A stretch of 64,000 bases of DNA from Prochlorococcus sp. AG-347-E23 (lineage in GTDB: Bacteria; Cyanobacteriota; Cyanobacteriia; PCC-6307; Cyanobiaceae): the NCBI GenBank assembly GCA_003281685.1, contig QCBH01000006.1, positions 18,109 to 82,108 on the forward strand, in the 5' to 3' direction. Under the pieces are notes generated by a model. It was given only the letters and a program-made list of their open reading frames with translations. It searched no databases and was not told the origin of the DNA. A program made the position numbers and the translations under genes. Below, piece after piece: positions 39,374 through 48,926 of the stretch. How positions within the stretch are numbered: the stretch's first letter is position 1; each line of letters starts with the position of its first letter.

Positions 39374-40795
39374 ATGGCTAAAGAAGCATTAATAGTCAAA
39401 ACAACTCCTCTGCCTCAAAGTAGAATCTCATTTGAATTAGAAATACCATCTGAGACATGCAAAACATGTGTAAATGAGACAATCAGTTCAATTAGTCGTT
39501 CGGCTAAAATTCCAGGATTTAGACTTGGTAAAATTCCTAAACAAGTCTTAATCCAAAGAATTGGAATCACACAATTACATGCTTCTGCTCTAGAAAAAAT
39601 TATTGATAAATCATGGCAAGAAGCATTAAAAATAAAATCTATAGAACCACTAAGTGAGCCAGAATTGGTAGATGGATTTGAATCTTTACTTGCAAAGTTT
39701 AGTCCTGAAAAAACACTTAAGGTTACTCTTCAAACTGATGTAGCCCCAGAATTAAAACTAAAAAAATCCAAAGGACTAAGTGTTGAAATCTCAAAAACAA
39801 AGTTTGATCCTAAGTCAATAGATGAAGCGCTAGAAAAATCTAGAAGTCAGTTTGCAAATATTATTCCGGTTACCAATAGAGCAGCAAAATTAGGAGATAT
39901 TGCTGTAGTTAGTTTCAAAGGAAAATATAAAGATTCTGGTAAAGAGATTGATGGTGGAACAAGTGAATCAATGGATCTTGAGTTAGAAAAGAACAAAATG
40001 ATTCCTGGTTTCGTTGAGGGAATAGTAAAGATGAAAATTGGTGATACTAAAACACTTAACCTTAAATTTCCTGAAGATTATTCCCATGAGGATTCAAGAG
40101 GAAAAGAGGCAATCTTTGAAGTAAATCTTAAGGATCTTAAGGAAAAAGAATTGCCTGAACTTAATGACGATTTTGCAAAACAGTCTGGCAACAAAGAATC
40201 ATTAAAAGAGTTAAAGAAGGATATTGAAAAGCAACTTAAAGATAATTTTGAAAAAAATCAAAAAGATATCAAAATTGAAGCTTTACTAGATGCCTTAACA
40301 AACGAATTGGTTGCTGAAATTCCAAAATCAATGATTGATATAGAAGTGAGAAATAATATTGAACAAACCGCTCAAAGATTTGCTCAACAAGGTCTTGATG
40401 TTAAATCTACTTTCACTCCGGAATTAGTTAAGTCATTAGCAGAGTCCACAAGGCCTCAGGCAGAAAAAAATGTTCAAAGAAATTTAGCTTTAAAAGCATT
40501 AGCTGAAACAGAAAACATAAAAGTTGATAAAGACGAAATTGATTTAAAAATGAAAGATTATGAAGATGCAATCTCTCAATCTTCAAAACAAATAGATATT
40601 AAAAAATTAACAGAAGTGATAAGTAACGATTTACTCAAAGAAAAATTAATTATTTGGCTTGAAAAAAATTCTGAAGTAAAAGAAAAAACTACAAAAATTT
40701 CTAAAGCCACCAAAACCTCCAAAACAACAAAAGCGACAAAAACTACAAAAACTACAAAAACTACAAAAACTCAAAATAAAAAAGAAAAAAAATAA
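39374..40795 (+). CDS. tig: trigger factor chaperone
   Basis: Trigger factor meets nascent chains at the ribosome exit. The ribosome-binding domain (residues 1-115) contains the docking loop SAKIPGFRLGKIPKQVL. The FKBP-like PPIase domain (about 165-250) has GDIAVVSFKGKYKDSGKEIDG and FVEGIVKMKIGDTKTLNLKF, and the helical C-terminal domain follows to about 430. The last 40 residues are an unusual Lys/Thr-rich tail, partly encoded by four perfect 9-bp tandem repeats (40736-40771). The start is ATG. The tig-clpP-clpX order is conserved in many bacteria. Confidence 0.97.
   Translation: MAKEALIVKTTPLPQSRISFELEIPSETCKTCVNETISSISRSAKIPGFRLGKIPKQVLIQRIGITQLHASALEKIIDKSWQEALKIKSIEPLSEPELVDGFESLLAKFSPEKTLKVTLQTDVAPELKLKKSKGLSVEISKTKFDPKSIDEALEKSRSQFANIIPVTNRAAKLGDIAVVSFKGKYKDSGKEIDGGTSESMDLELEKNKMIPGFVEGIVKMKIGDTKTLNLKFPEDYSHEDSRGKEAIFEVNLKDLKEKELPELNDDFAKQSGNKESLKELKKDIEKQLKDNFEKNQKDIKIEALLDALTNELVAEIPKSMIDIEVRNNIEQTAQRFAQQGLDVKSTFTPELVKSLAESTRPQAEKNVQRNLALKALAETENIKVDKDEIDLKMKDYEDAISQSSKQIDIKKLTEVISNDLLKEKLIIWLEKNSEVKEKTTKISKATKTSKTTKATKTTKTTKTTKTQNKKEKK
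40736..40771 (+). repeat. tandem repeat, 4 x 9 bp, in the 3' end of tig
   Basis: Four perfect copies of ACAAAAACT lie end to end and encode Thr-Lys-Thr repeated four times. Degenerate relatives of the unit extend on the 5' side from about 40685. Because the unit is nine bases, gain or loss of copies keeps the reading frame, so tail length could vary between strains. Confidence 0.95.
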
Positions 40796-40860
40796 TTTAT
40801 GAAATTTCCTACTAATTAAACAAAAACCCCTTAAATTATTTATAAGACGATAACTAATTT

Positions 40861-41505
40861 GTGAACTCAGAAAAAAAACATTTAATCCAAAGCTCAATAA
40901 GTTCTTACGAAAGTAATAATAAAACTATTGCTGCTGTTCCTACCGTTATAGAACAATCGGGTAGAGGAGAAAGAGCTTTTGATATATATTCAAGACTATT
41001 GAGAGAGAGAATAATTTTTTTAGGTACTGGAATTAATGATCAAGTATCTGACTCACTTGTTGCACAATTATTATTTCTTGAAGCTGAAGATCCCGAAAAA
41101 GATATACAAATATATATCAATTCTCCTGGAGGCTCAGTAACTGCAGGAATGGCCATATACGATACTATGCAACAAATATCTCCTGATGTAGTGACAATAT
41201 GCTTTGGAGTAGCAGCAAGTATGGGTGCATTTCTACTTTCTGGAGGAGCAAAGGGTAAAAGATTAGCTTTACCCAATTCTAGGATTATGATTCATCAACC
41301 TCTGGGAGGTGCACAAGGTCAAGCAGTAGAGATTGAAATACAAGCTAAAGAAATACTTTTTCTCAAGAAAACATTAAATTCACTTTTAGCAGAACATACT
41401 GGTCAACCTTTAGAAAAAATTAATGAAGATACAGAGAGAGATTACTTTTTATCTCCATCAGAAGCAGTCGAATATGGATTAATTGATAAAGTTATCAAAA
41501 AGTGA
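40861..41505 (+). CDS. clpP: ATP-dependent Clp protease proteolytic subunit
   Basis: ClpP forms the double-heptamer proteolytic chamber. The 214-residue protein has the complete Ser-His-Asp triad: S120 in [10 protein letters not shown]145 in [10 protein letters not shown], and D194 in [16 protein letters not shown]. The N-terminal 30 residues are a processed or extended leader. Cyanobacteria have several ClpP paralogues. The one encoded next to clpX, as here, corresponds to ClpP2 in Synechococcus. The start is GTG at 40861. It lies 65 bases after tig and 105 bases before clpX, all on the same strand. Confidence 0.96.
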   Translation: MNSEKKHLIQSSISSYESNNKTIAAVPTVIEQSGRGERAFDIYSRLLRERIIFLGTGINDQVSDSLVAQLLFLEAEDPEKDIQIYINSPGGSVTAGMAIYDTMQQISPDVVTICFGVAASMGAFLLSGGAKGKRLALPNSRIMIHQPLGGAQGQAVEIEIQAKEILFLKKTLNSLLAEHTGQPLEKINEDTERDYFLSPSEAVEYGLIDKVIKK

Positions 41506-41610
41506 CAAGGAATACTGATTTTTTAAGAATATGATGACGAATTGATATTTATAAGCAATCCTAGTGAATAGGGAATATTTAACACCTTTAACTTTAAACA
41601 CTTATAATCG

Positions 41611-42978
41611 ATGGCTAAATTCGACGCCCATCTTAAATGTTCATTTTGCGGGAAATCACAAGACCAAGTAAGAAAGCTTATAGCTGGTCCTGGGGTTTAT
41701 ATCTGTGATGAGTGCATAGATCTTTGTAATGAAATTCTTGATGAAGAACTACTTGATAATCAAGCGAACATAAACAACTCTCCGCAAGTAAAAAAGAAAT
41801 TACCAACTGATAATACAAAAAAATCTGTTCCTTTAGAATTAACCTCAATTCCTAAGCCATTAGAAATTAAAAGTTTTCTAGATAATCAAGTAGTTGGACA
41901 AGAATCTGCAAAAAAAATATTATCAGTAGCCGTATACAATCACTACAAGCGATTAGCTTGGAAAGTTAAAGAAGATAGTAAAAATAACAATTCAACAGAT
42001 TCACAAGCAACTAAATTACAGAAATCAAATATTTTACTTATCGGCCCTACTGGAAGTGGAAAAACATTATTAGCGCAAACTTTAGCAGAGTTTCTAGATG
42101 TTCCTTTTGCAGTAGCTGATGCAACGACTTTGACAGAAGCTGGATATGTTGGGGAGGATGTTGAAAACATACTTTTAAGACTTCTACAGAAATCAGAAAT
42201 GAATGTAGAACTAGCTCAAAAAGGAATTATTTATATTGATGAAATAGATAAAATTGCAAGAAAAAGCGAAAATCCCTCAATTACTAGAGATGTCTCTGGT
42301 GAAGGAGTACAGCAAGCATTATTAAAAATGCTTGAAGGAACAATTGCTAATGTTCCACCTCAAGGCGGAAGAAAACATCCTTATCATGACTGCATCCAAA
42401 TTGATACGAGTCAAATATTATTTATTTGCGGGGGAGCTTTTATAGGTTTAGAGGATATCGTTCAAAAGCGTATGGGTAAACACTCTATAGGATTTACAAC
42501 CAATTCAGATCAAAATAAAGTTGATACAAAAAAAATAGCAGACCCAAGAGATTCACTGAAAAATTTAGAATTAGATGACTTAGTGAAATATGGCCTAATT
42601 CCAGAATTTATTGGAAGAATTCCGGTTTGTGCTGTATTAGATCGTCTTACTAAAGAAACTTTAGAATCAATTTTGACTCAACCAAGAGATGCATTAGTAA
42701 AGCAATTCAAAACTTTGCTAAGTATGGATAACGTTGAATTATCATTTGAGCCTGATTCTGTTGAAGCAATAGCAAATGAAGCATACAAAAGAAAAACAGG
42801 TGCAAGAGCATTAAGATCAATAATAGAAGAGCTAATGCTAGACATTATGTACACTTTGCCTTCTGAAAAAAATGTAAAAGAATTCACAATTACGAAAAAA
42901 ATGGTAGATAAATTATTCTCATCTAAAATTGTTAAACTACCTTCAGGATCAAAAAGAGTCATTAAAGAGTCTGCATAA
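41611..42978 (+). CDS. clpX: Clp protease ATPase subunit ClpX
   Basis: ClpX unfolds substrates and feeds them to ClpP. The N-terminal zinc-binding domain uses two CxxC pairs: CSFC (C10, C13) and CDECIDLC near residue 35. The AAA+ domain has Walker [17 protein letters not shown] at about residue 145, Walker [17 protein letters not shown], the pore loop GYVGEDVE, sensor and arginine-finger segments, and the ClpP-docking IGF loop in HSIGFTTNS. The 455-residue length includes a short Ser/Asn-rich insert around 120-135. The start is ATG. Adaptor proteins are not encoded nearby. Confidence 0.98.
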   Translation: MAKFDAHLKCSFCGKSQDQVRKLIAGPGVYICDECIDLCNEILDEELLDNQANINNSPQVKKKLPTDNTKKSVPLELTSIPKPLEIKSFLDNQVVGQESAKKILSVAVYNHYKRLAWKVKEDSKNNNSTDSQATKLQKSNILLIGPTGSGKTLLAQTLAEFLDVPFAVADATTLTEAGYVGEDVENILLRLLQKSEMNVELAQKGIIYIDEIDKIARKSENPSITRDVSGEGVQQALLKMLEGTIANVPPQGGRKHPYHDCIQIDTSQILFICGGAFIGLEDIVQKRMGKHSIGFTTNSDQNKVDTKKIADPRDSLKNLELDDLVKYGLIPEFIGRIPVCAVLDRLTKETLESILTQPRDALVKQFKTLLSMDNVELSFEPDSVEAIANEAYKRKTGARALRSIIEELMLDIMYTLPSEKNVKEFTITKKMVDKLFSSKIVKLPSGSKRVIKESA

Positions 42979-43033
42979 AATTAGAGTTTAATTTTTTTAT
43001 TGAATCTCGAATTTTTTAATTAATGAAAAATAA

Positions 43034-44797
43034 ATGCCAAATATACATAAGCCTTTTCATCAAAAATATAGACCAAACAACCTAGACGAATTGGTTGGGC
43101 AAAAATTTATATCCATTACACTCAAACAAGCACTTTTAACAAACAAAATTGCTCCTGCATATCTTTTTAATGGTCCAAGAGGCACTGGAAAAACATCAAG
43201 TGCAAGAATATTTGCAAAATCTCTAAATTGCCAGGCATTCGAACAACCTACGATAACTCCTTGTTGCAAATGTGACTTATGTAGACAAATTACAGATGGG
43301 GGGGCTCTAGATATTATCGAGATTGATGCAGCATCAAATACAGGAGTAGAAAATATAAGAGAAATTATAGAAAGAGCGAGATTTGCACCTACTCAAGCGA
43401 GATGGAAAGTATATGTTATTGATGAATGTCATATGCTGTCAACGGCAGCTTCAAATGCTTTACTAAAAACTATTGAAGAGCCGCCCTCAAAAGTTGTATT
43501 TATCCTTGCGACGACAAATCCTGAGAGAGTAATAAATACAATAAAAAGTAGATGCCAAAAGTTTGATTTTAGAAGAATAAGCCCTAATGATATTTTTCAA
43601 CATTTATCAGAAATCGCTGAAAAAGAATCCATTGAGTACGAAGTTCAAGCGTTAAAAATGATTGCACAAAGATCTAATGGAGGTATGAGAGATGCACAAA
43701 GCCTCCTTGAACAATTAAGTCTTTTACCAGAAGGCATAACAATTAACAATATCCAAAGCCTCCTAGGAGAAGTATCAGAAAGTGAATTAACAAATCTGAT
43801 TAAATCATTAGTTGAGAATGATCCAGAGTCATTAATTATCACCTGCAACAAATTATATGATGCCGGGAACGAACCTCTTCAAATAATTATCGGACTATTG
43901 AATATAACAAGAGATCTACTATTACACACTACAAATAATAAATATTCAGATCTTTATTATACATCTGAGGAATTTCGAGATGAATTGAATAAAATCTCAA
44001 AAACAATAAATAAATCGACAATAATTAATTGGCATAACAATCTGAAAAATATTGAATATCAAATCAAAACAAGTGAAAATCCAAGGCTTTGGCTTGAAAT
44101 ACATTTAACTGGTCTTCTAAGTAATCAAGAGATAAATAGTTTTGAAAATAAGCAAGAAAGTAAAAATAATATTTCTGAGGCAAAGTATGAAATTAGAAAA
44201 AACATTGCAAGTTTGAATAAAGAAAATATTTCTAATGAAATTCAAAAACCAAGTATCAAAAAAGAGTTAAATCGCGAGGAATTGATCGAAAAAAAAGACG
44301 AAAAATTGGAAAAATTTGACGTTCTTGAAAAAGAAAGTATTGAAAATATTTCTGACAATAACCAAAATAATCCTGGATTAAATAATTTAAAAGATAAATG
44401 GGAATTAATTCTTTCTAAAGTAGAGTTACCATCAACAAGAATGTTACTTTCGCAACAAGCTGAACTTGAAAGTGTTGATTCGGAAAAAATCACAATTGCA
44501 TTATCACCGAATTGGGAAAATATGATAAAAAGCCGAAAAGTTATAATTGAAAATACTGTAAAAAAGATTTTTGGAGATCGAATAATACTAAATTTTTCAA
44601 CCAAACAATTAAATAAAAGTAACCCAACAAACACTCCAAAAAGAAACCAAAATGAAGTAAATAATTTTCAACCAATAAAAAAAATAGAACCAAAAACTAA
44701 TTCTTCAACAAAAATATCTAACGAGGAAACTTATGATGATAGTTCAAAAAACTTAGCAAATTTTTTTAATGGAGAAATTATAGACCTTGATGAATAA
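43034..44797 (+). CDS. dnaX: DNA polymerase III subunits gamma/tau
   Basis: DnaX is the motor subunit of the clamp loader. The AAA+ part (residues 1-230) has Walker A FNGPRGTGKTSSARIFAK near residue 47, zinc ligands CCKCDLC, Walker B VYVIDECHMLSTAASNALL, and sensor 1 FILATTNPERV. The collar domain extends to about 365. A highly charged, low-complexity linker rich in Asn, Lys and Glu follows (about 370-455), then a small C-terminal tau-like domain and an acidic end. In the linker an A8 run at codons 419-421 could permit -1 slippage to a stop at 44317, giving a gamma-sized product. No intein is present. Confidence 0.95.
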   Translation: MPNIHKPFHQKYRPNNLDELVGQKFISITLKQALLTNKIAPAYLFNGPRGTGKTSSARIFAKSLNCQAFEQPTITPCCKCDLCRQITDGGALDIIEIDAASNTGVENIREIIERARFAPTQARWKVYVIDECHMLSTAASNALLKTIEEPPSKVVFILATTNPERVINTIKSRCQKFDFRRISPNDIFQHLSEIAEKESIEYEVQALKMIAQRSNGGMRDAQSLLEQLSLLPEGITINNIQSLLGEVSESELTNLIKSLVENDPESLIITCNKLYDAGNEPLQIIIGLLNITRDLLLHTTNNKYSDLYYTSEEFRDELNKISKTINKSTIINWHNNLKNIEYQIKTSENPRLWLEIHLTGLLSNQEINSFENKQESKNNISEAKYEIRKNIASLNKENISNEIQKPSIKKELNREELIEKKDEKLEKFDVLEKESIENISDNNQNNPGLNNLKDKWELILSKVELPSTRMLLSQQAELESVDSEKITIALSPNWENMIKSRKVIIENTVKKIFGDRIILNFSTKQLNKSNPTNTPKRNQNEVNNFQPIKKIEPKTNSSTKISNEETYDDSSKNLANFFNGEIIDLDE

Positions 44798-44798
44798 A

Positions 44799-46100
44799 TT
44801 AAACTCCAGTATGAAGAGTTTTTCGCCAGAGTATTTTTTTGGGAAAAATAGACATCTTTAATGTTACCCAAGGGATTACTAAAAACCAATGTGATAAATA
44901 AAAAATCGATACAAATACCATCAAAAAATTGCTTTTTTGCAATACAGGTACTTCGCTTTTACAATAAGAACCGTACCAAAAAGCAATTCCAGATAACGTA
45001 AAAGCTGTAAATGAAATAGGCCAGTAAATTGGTGAATCTAATAAGGCAATACTGAAAACTAAATCAAAAATAGAAATAATTGGTAGTGCATATTGCAAGA
45101 TAAAAAAGTAAGTTAAATCAAATTTCTGGAAATAATCAATTTTATTAGTAAATAATTGATCTCCATAATCAAAGAATCTTTGCAAACCCCCCTCTGCCCA
45201 TCTTTGTCTTTGCGCTAATAAAGCATTTAAATTCTCAACTGCTTCCTCCATAACTGGAGGATCCCATAAGATTCCAATTCTAGATTTTGATAATAATAAT
45301 CTTAAACTCAAATCAAGATCATCTGTAACTGTATCTTCATTAAAAGAACCACATGCCAATAATGTTTCTTTCTTAATTAATTGACCATTTCCCCTTAATT
45401 CAGAAACTCCAGCAACTGATAATCTTCCACATTGAAAGATCGCATCCATAGCCATTTCCATTGACTGACAGGAAGTTAAAAAATTCTTACTTACATTTGT
45501 TACTGATTTTCTTAGTTGAACTGCAGACCAATCACCCTCTTCTACAAAACTAAATAACCTTATCAAAGAATCTTGTTTTAATTCAGCATCAGCATCCAAA
45601 ACTAATAACCATTCCCCATGAGTAAACTTCAAGGCATAATTCAAAGCTCCTGACTTCCCTCCTCCTGCATTTGGAGAACGACTTACGACTTTTAACTTGT
45701 CATATTGTCTAGATAATCGATCTAAAATTAAAGGCGTCTTATCAGAACTGCCATCATCGATTATATAAATATTTAATTTATTTGTTGGATAATCTAAACT
45801 AAATAATCTTTCAACTAATCTTGCTATAACATTCTCCTCATCTCTAGCCGCGACTAAAATATCAAGCACTGGTAACTCTTTATTGCTAATTCGGCTGCTT
45901 ACAGTATTTAACATATTGTCCCTCTTGAAATTACTAGAAATAAGTATTAAACCGTAAAAAACAATCACAAAAGAAAGAATAAATATAATGTAAAAGAAAT
46001 TTTCGACATTGTAAGCATGAGGAATAAAAGCTACTAAAAAACAAGCACTAAGAAATATAAACGACTTTGGTCTTCGATTTTTATAAAAACCCTTACTCAT
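44799..46100 (-). CDS. GT2 glycosyltransferase, MgdA-like (glucolipid synthase)
   Basis: This 433-residue membrane-bound family 2 glycosyltransferase has two N-terminal hydrophobic segments and three or four C-terminal ones. Between them are the nucleotide-sugar motifs LNIYIIDDGSSDKTP, the DxD box LVLDADAEL, an acceptor/catalytic TVTDDLDLSLRLLL, and the Q-x-x-R-W motif QRQRWAEGG. The segment ELRGNGQLIKKETLLACGSFN recalls the cyanobacterial monoglucosyldiacylglycerol synthase MgdA, which makes the precursor of galactolipids. I infer that role, but a polysaccharide synthase is possible. The start is ATG; the stop is one base after the convergent dnaX stop. Confidence 0.68.
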   Translation of the reverse strand: MSKGFYKNRRPKSFIFLSACFLVAFIPHAYNVENFFYIIFILSFVIVFYGLILISSNFKRDNMLNTVSSRISNKELPVLDILVAARDEENVIARLVERLFSLDYPTNKLNIYIIDDGSSDKTPLILDRLSRQYDKLKVVSRSPNAGGGKSGALNYALKFTHGEWLLVLDADAELKQDSLIRLFSFVEEGDWSAVQLRKSVTNVSKNFLTSCQSMEMAMDAIFQCGRLSVAGVSELRGNGQLIKKETLLACGSFNEDTVTDDLDLSLRLLLSKSRIGILWDPPVMEEAVENLNALLAQRQRWAEGGLQRFFDYGDQLFTNKIDYFQKFDLTYFFILQYALPIISIFDLVFSIALLDSPIYWPISFTAFTLSGIAFWYGSYCKSEVPVLQKSNFLMVFVSIFYLSHWFLVIPWVTLKMSIFPKKILWRKTLHTGV

Positions 46101-46127
46101 AAAAGTAAATTTTTAATTACTTAAATT

Positions 46128-47666
46128 TTATTGAGACAATATCTCAAATTTTTTCAGTTTTGCATCTCGATAGTAATGATTCAATATTTGTTCATAAGAT
46201 GATCCTAATTTAGCCATTTCAATTGCTCCAGACTGAGATAAACCTACACCATGACCGAAGCCTCCTCCTCTCAAAAGCCATAAATCATCATTTAATTTAT
46301 TAATAGTAAACAAATTACTAGGAATAAAATCTAATACCCGTCGAATATCATCTTTAACAAGAACAATAGATTTATTACCTTTTTCCGTTTGTATTTCCAA
46401 TTTTGTCACTCTGCCACTAGACCCACGTTCAATAGAATTTAAATCCAAAACATCTTCATTAATATTTATAAGTTTGTTTTTAATTAACTTTTCTTTAATT
46501 TCAAGACTAGAAATTTTCTTATTCCATCGAAAAAGAGAATGATAACTCCCATAAAAGTGTTCTTTATCAAAATCTAGAAAATTATTTAAATCAGATTCAT
46601 TTGTAATAGGAAGTTTAAAAATTTTATTGAATGATTTAGAACCATCAATGATTGATTTGAAATAAGAATAATCTTGGATTTGCCAAGACTCTCCTGCAGT
46701 AGCAGATACTCCTCCATTAGAACCATGGTAAAAAGCGTTTATTGGTTGATTTCTATAAGTGAGAATTAAATTTGAAGTTGCATCTATTGCTTTTTGTACT
46801 TTTTTATTTTTACTTTTAGAAGGTTTATAAACTTGACATTGAGTGCTTATACATAAATGATATTTATCCATATTGAATCTCTTAGAATTAAAAATTCCCC
46901 AAGTTCTTGCTATAACTGCTTGGGCCTTGAGTGCTTCCAAAGGAGAATTCGGTCCAAGTTCGTATGGCAAAACACCTGCCAAATAATCGTCAAACTCAAT
47001 TTTTTGAACTAATGTCCAAGTTCCATAAGAATCTTTTAATAAATAAAAATTTTTGCCAAAATTAACACCATTTATTTTTATTTCTTCTTGAGCATAAATA
47101 TATATAGGCCCCTCAAGATTCATATTATTATATCCACTTCTAAGAACAGGAGTAATTTGAAAATTTTTTATTTTTCTGAAAATCTTATTTTTTAATTCAA
47201 ACTCTGGAAGATCATCTTCAAATGGAATCCATACTTCCCAATTTTTAGGGAAAGCAACAGTCGTCTCATATCCTTTATCTTTGAGTTTTTCTGCTAATTT
47301 TTTTGCTGATTCATAGCTGGCAAAAGGACCAAAAACAATTCTTTCAATTGTTTTTGGATTTTTGATAGGTATATCCACCCAGGAAATATTAATCTGTTTT
47401 GATTTATGTTTAATGCCGTTAGACGATATCAGGTTTACAAAACCTTTATCCGTGATAAAGGTTATATTCTTTTTTTTAGAAAAACTATCATTTTCCCCGC
47501 CTAGATATTGCTTTAAACCAATTAAAAATTTTCCTTTTTTAATTTCTGTATTAAGTTCAATCTTTAGCAATTCTTCTGCATTTACATTAGAAGTAAATCT
47601 TGTATTAGTTATGAGAAGAGAAATACAACCTAAAAATAAATTTAAAAGTGCAAATTTAAGTTTCAT
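46128..47666 (-). CDS. SpoIID/LytB-domain protein with SPOR-like region
   Basis: The 512-residue exported protein begins with a signal peptide (residues 1-29). A SPOR-like repeat is visible at about 106-142 (IERIVFGPFASYESAKKLAE), a fold that binds denuded peptidoglycan. The SpoIID/LytB domain (about 205-510) has FDDYLAGVLPYELGPNSPLEALKAQAVIARTW-type sequence, HGSNGGVSATAGESW and a C-terminal GGGFGHGVGLSQSGAIEMA. SpoIID enzymes are lytic transglycosylases or amidase activators, so wall remodelling during growth or division is likely. The start is ATG. It is upstream of the glycosyltransferase on the same strand, 27 bases away. Confidence 0.85.
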   Translation of the reverse strand: MKLKFALLNLFLGCISLLITNTRFTSNVNAEELLKIELNTEIKKGKFLIGLKQYLGGENDSFSKKKNITFITDKGFVNLISSNGIKHKSKQINISWVDIPIKNPKTIERIVFGPFASYESAKKLAEKLKDKGYETTVAFPKNWEVWIPFEDDLPEFELKNKIFRKIKNFQITPVLRSGYNNMNLEGPIYIYAQEEIKINGVNFGKNFYLLKDSYGTWTLVQKIEFDDYLAGVLPYELGPNSPLEALKAQAVIARTWGIFNSKRFNMDKYHLCISTQCQVYKPSKSKNKKVQKAIDATSNLILTYRNQPINAFYHGSNGGVSATAGESWQIQDYSYFKSIIDGSKSFNKIFKLPITNESDLNNFLDFDKEHFYGSYHSLFRWNKKISSLEIKEKLIKNKLININEDVLDLNSIERGSSGRVTKLEIQTEKGNKSIVLVKDDIRRVLDFIPSNLFTINKLNDDLWLLRGGGFGHGVGLSQSGAIEMAKLGSSYEQILNHYYRDAKLKKFEILSQ

Positions 47667-47757
47667 AAGTTAGAACTTTCTTTATTAATTAAAAACTTTA
47701 ATTTGCACCAATGCGTATAAAGGTTTAGATTATCCTAATTAAACACATTTGACTTAA

Positions 47758-47955
47758 ATGTCTAAACTAAAAACTCGTAAATCAGCTGCCAAAAGATTTA
47801 AAGCTACTGCGACGGGTAAATTTATGAGAAGAAGAGCTTTCCATAATCATTTACTTGATCATAAAAGCTCAAAATTAAAAAGACATCTATCAACAAAAGC
47901 TGTAGTTGATGAAAGAGATGCTGATAATGTAAGATTAATGATCCCATACTCATAA
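47758..47955 (+). CDS. rpmI: 50S ribosomal protein L35
   Basis: L35 is a small, very basic component of the large ribosomal subunit. The 65-residue protein shows the family sequence [21 protein letters not shown] and the [16 protein letters not shown] segment. The start is ATG at 47758. It is 28 bases upstream of rplT, as in most bacteria, and divergent from the SpoIID gene. infC, which often precedes rpmI-rplT, is 30 kb away at 17308. Confidence 0.97.
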   Translation: MSKLKTRKSAAKRFKATATGKFMRRRAFHNHLLDHKSSKLKRHLSTKAVVDERDADNVRLMIPYS

Positions 47956-47983
47956 ATCTTTAACCAATTTTTATTAGATATTC

Positions 47984-48331
47984 ATGGCACGCGTAAAAAG
48001 AGGCAACATAGCCAGAAAAAGAAGAAACAAAATCTTAAATCTTGCAAAAGGTTTCATAGGTGGTAACAAAAATCTTTTCAGAACCGCAAATCAAAGAGTA
48101 ATGAAAGCTCTTTGTAATGCTTATAGGGATAGAAGAAGAAGAAAAAGAGATTTTAGGAGACTTTGGATTTCTAGAATTAACGCATCTGCCAGAATAAATG
48201 GAACAAACTACAGCAAGTTAATAAATGGGATGAAAAACTCAGAAATTATCATTAACAGAAAAATGCTTGCTCAATTAGCATTAAACGATGCTAAGTGTTT
48301 TGAAAAAATTGTTTCTTCCGTTAGTAATTAA
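47984..48331 (+). CDS. rplT: 50S ribosomal protein L20
   Basis: L20 binds 23S rRNA early in large-subunit assembly. The 115-residue protein has the long basic N-terminal helix ([23 protein letters not shown]) and the globular part with [24 protein letters not shown] start. In some bacteria L20 represses its own operon by binding the leader, but I see no matching leader structure in the 91 bases upstream of rpmI. It is followed by a TPR gene 35 bases downstream. Confidence 0.97.
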   Translation: MARVKRGNIARKRRNKILNLAKGFIGGNKNLFRTANQRVMKALCNAYRDRRRRKRDFRRLWISRINASARINGTNYSKLINGMKNSEIIINRKMLAQLALNDAKCFEKIVSSVSN

Positions 48332-48366
48332 AAAAAAGAATATAATTTAAAAAGTAATTATAAATA

Positions 48367-48924
48367 ATGGAAATTTCTTCCTTTCAATCCTATTTAATAA
48401 TTCTCTTTGTCGTATTAATAATAATTTCCATTTTTGTATTCAGACAATTTCTAAAAACAAGAAGTGAAGAATTAAATTTAGTAAAATTCGAGCAAATAGG
48501 TTTAGATTCTCTCACTAAAGCCACAGAATTATATGAATTTGGGTCTATTCAGATAAAAAAAAGATTATATCCTGAAGCAATTAAAACTTTTTTAAAAGCA
48601 ATTGAAAATTATGAAAATGAACCTAATGAAGCTAAAGCGATAATTAATAACGCTTTAGGATTTTCTTATGCCGCTCAAAATGAATTTAAAAAAGCAATTA
48701 AATACTATAACTTTGCAATCAAATCTCTCCCAGAATATCCTATAGCCCTAAATAACCTCGCATCAGCACAACAACGTTTACTTGAGTATGACTTGGCATA
48801 TGCAACATATCAAAAGGTTTTGGTGATAGATCCAAAAAACAAAACAGCAATAAAAAAAAGTAAAGAGTTAGAAAAAAGAAATAATTACAAACCTTATAAA
48901 GGTATTAAAGATAAGGGATTCTAG
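48367..48924 (+). CDS. membrane-anchored TPR-repeat protein
   Basis: The 185-residue protein has one N-terminal membrane helix (about residues 7-27, [18 protein letters not shown]) and then three tetratricopeptide repeats. These are recognisable as [41 protein letters not shown] and [27 protein letters not shown]. The C terminus is basic. TPRs mediate protein contacts, so this is probably a thylakoid- or plasma-membrane scaffold or assembly factor. Its partner is unknown. The stop is two bases before the thiG start, which suggests the rplT-TPR-thiG genes share a transcript. Confidence 0.82.
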   Translation: MEISSFQSYLIILFVVLIIISIFVFRQFLKTRSEELNLVKFEQIGLDSLTKATELYEFGSIQIKKRLYPEAIKTFLKAIENYENEPNEAKAIINNALGFSYAAQNEFKKAIKYYNFAIKSLPEYPIALNNLASAQQRLLEYDLAYATYQKVLVIDPKNKTAIKKSKELEKRNNYKPYKGIKDKGF

Positions 48925-48926
48925 AT

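Noticed and set aside
40646..40897. Antisense ORF rich in Phe, Ser and Cys opposite the end of tig
   Set aside because: It is the reverse reading of the Lys/Thr repeat tail and of the clpP start; its composition is explained by the repeat.
41603..41608. TATAAT just upstream of clpX
   Set aside because: It ends two bases before the ATG, so it would start transcription inside the gene; it is not a usable promoter for clpX.
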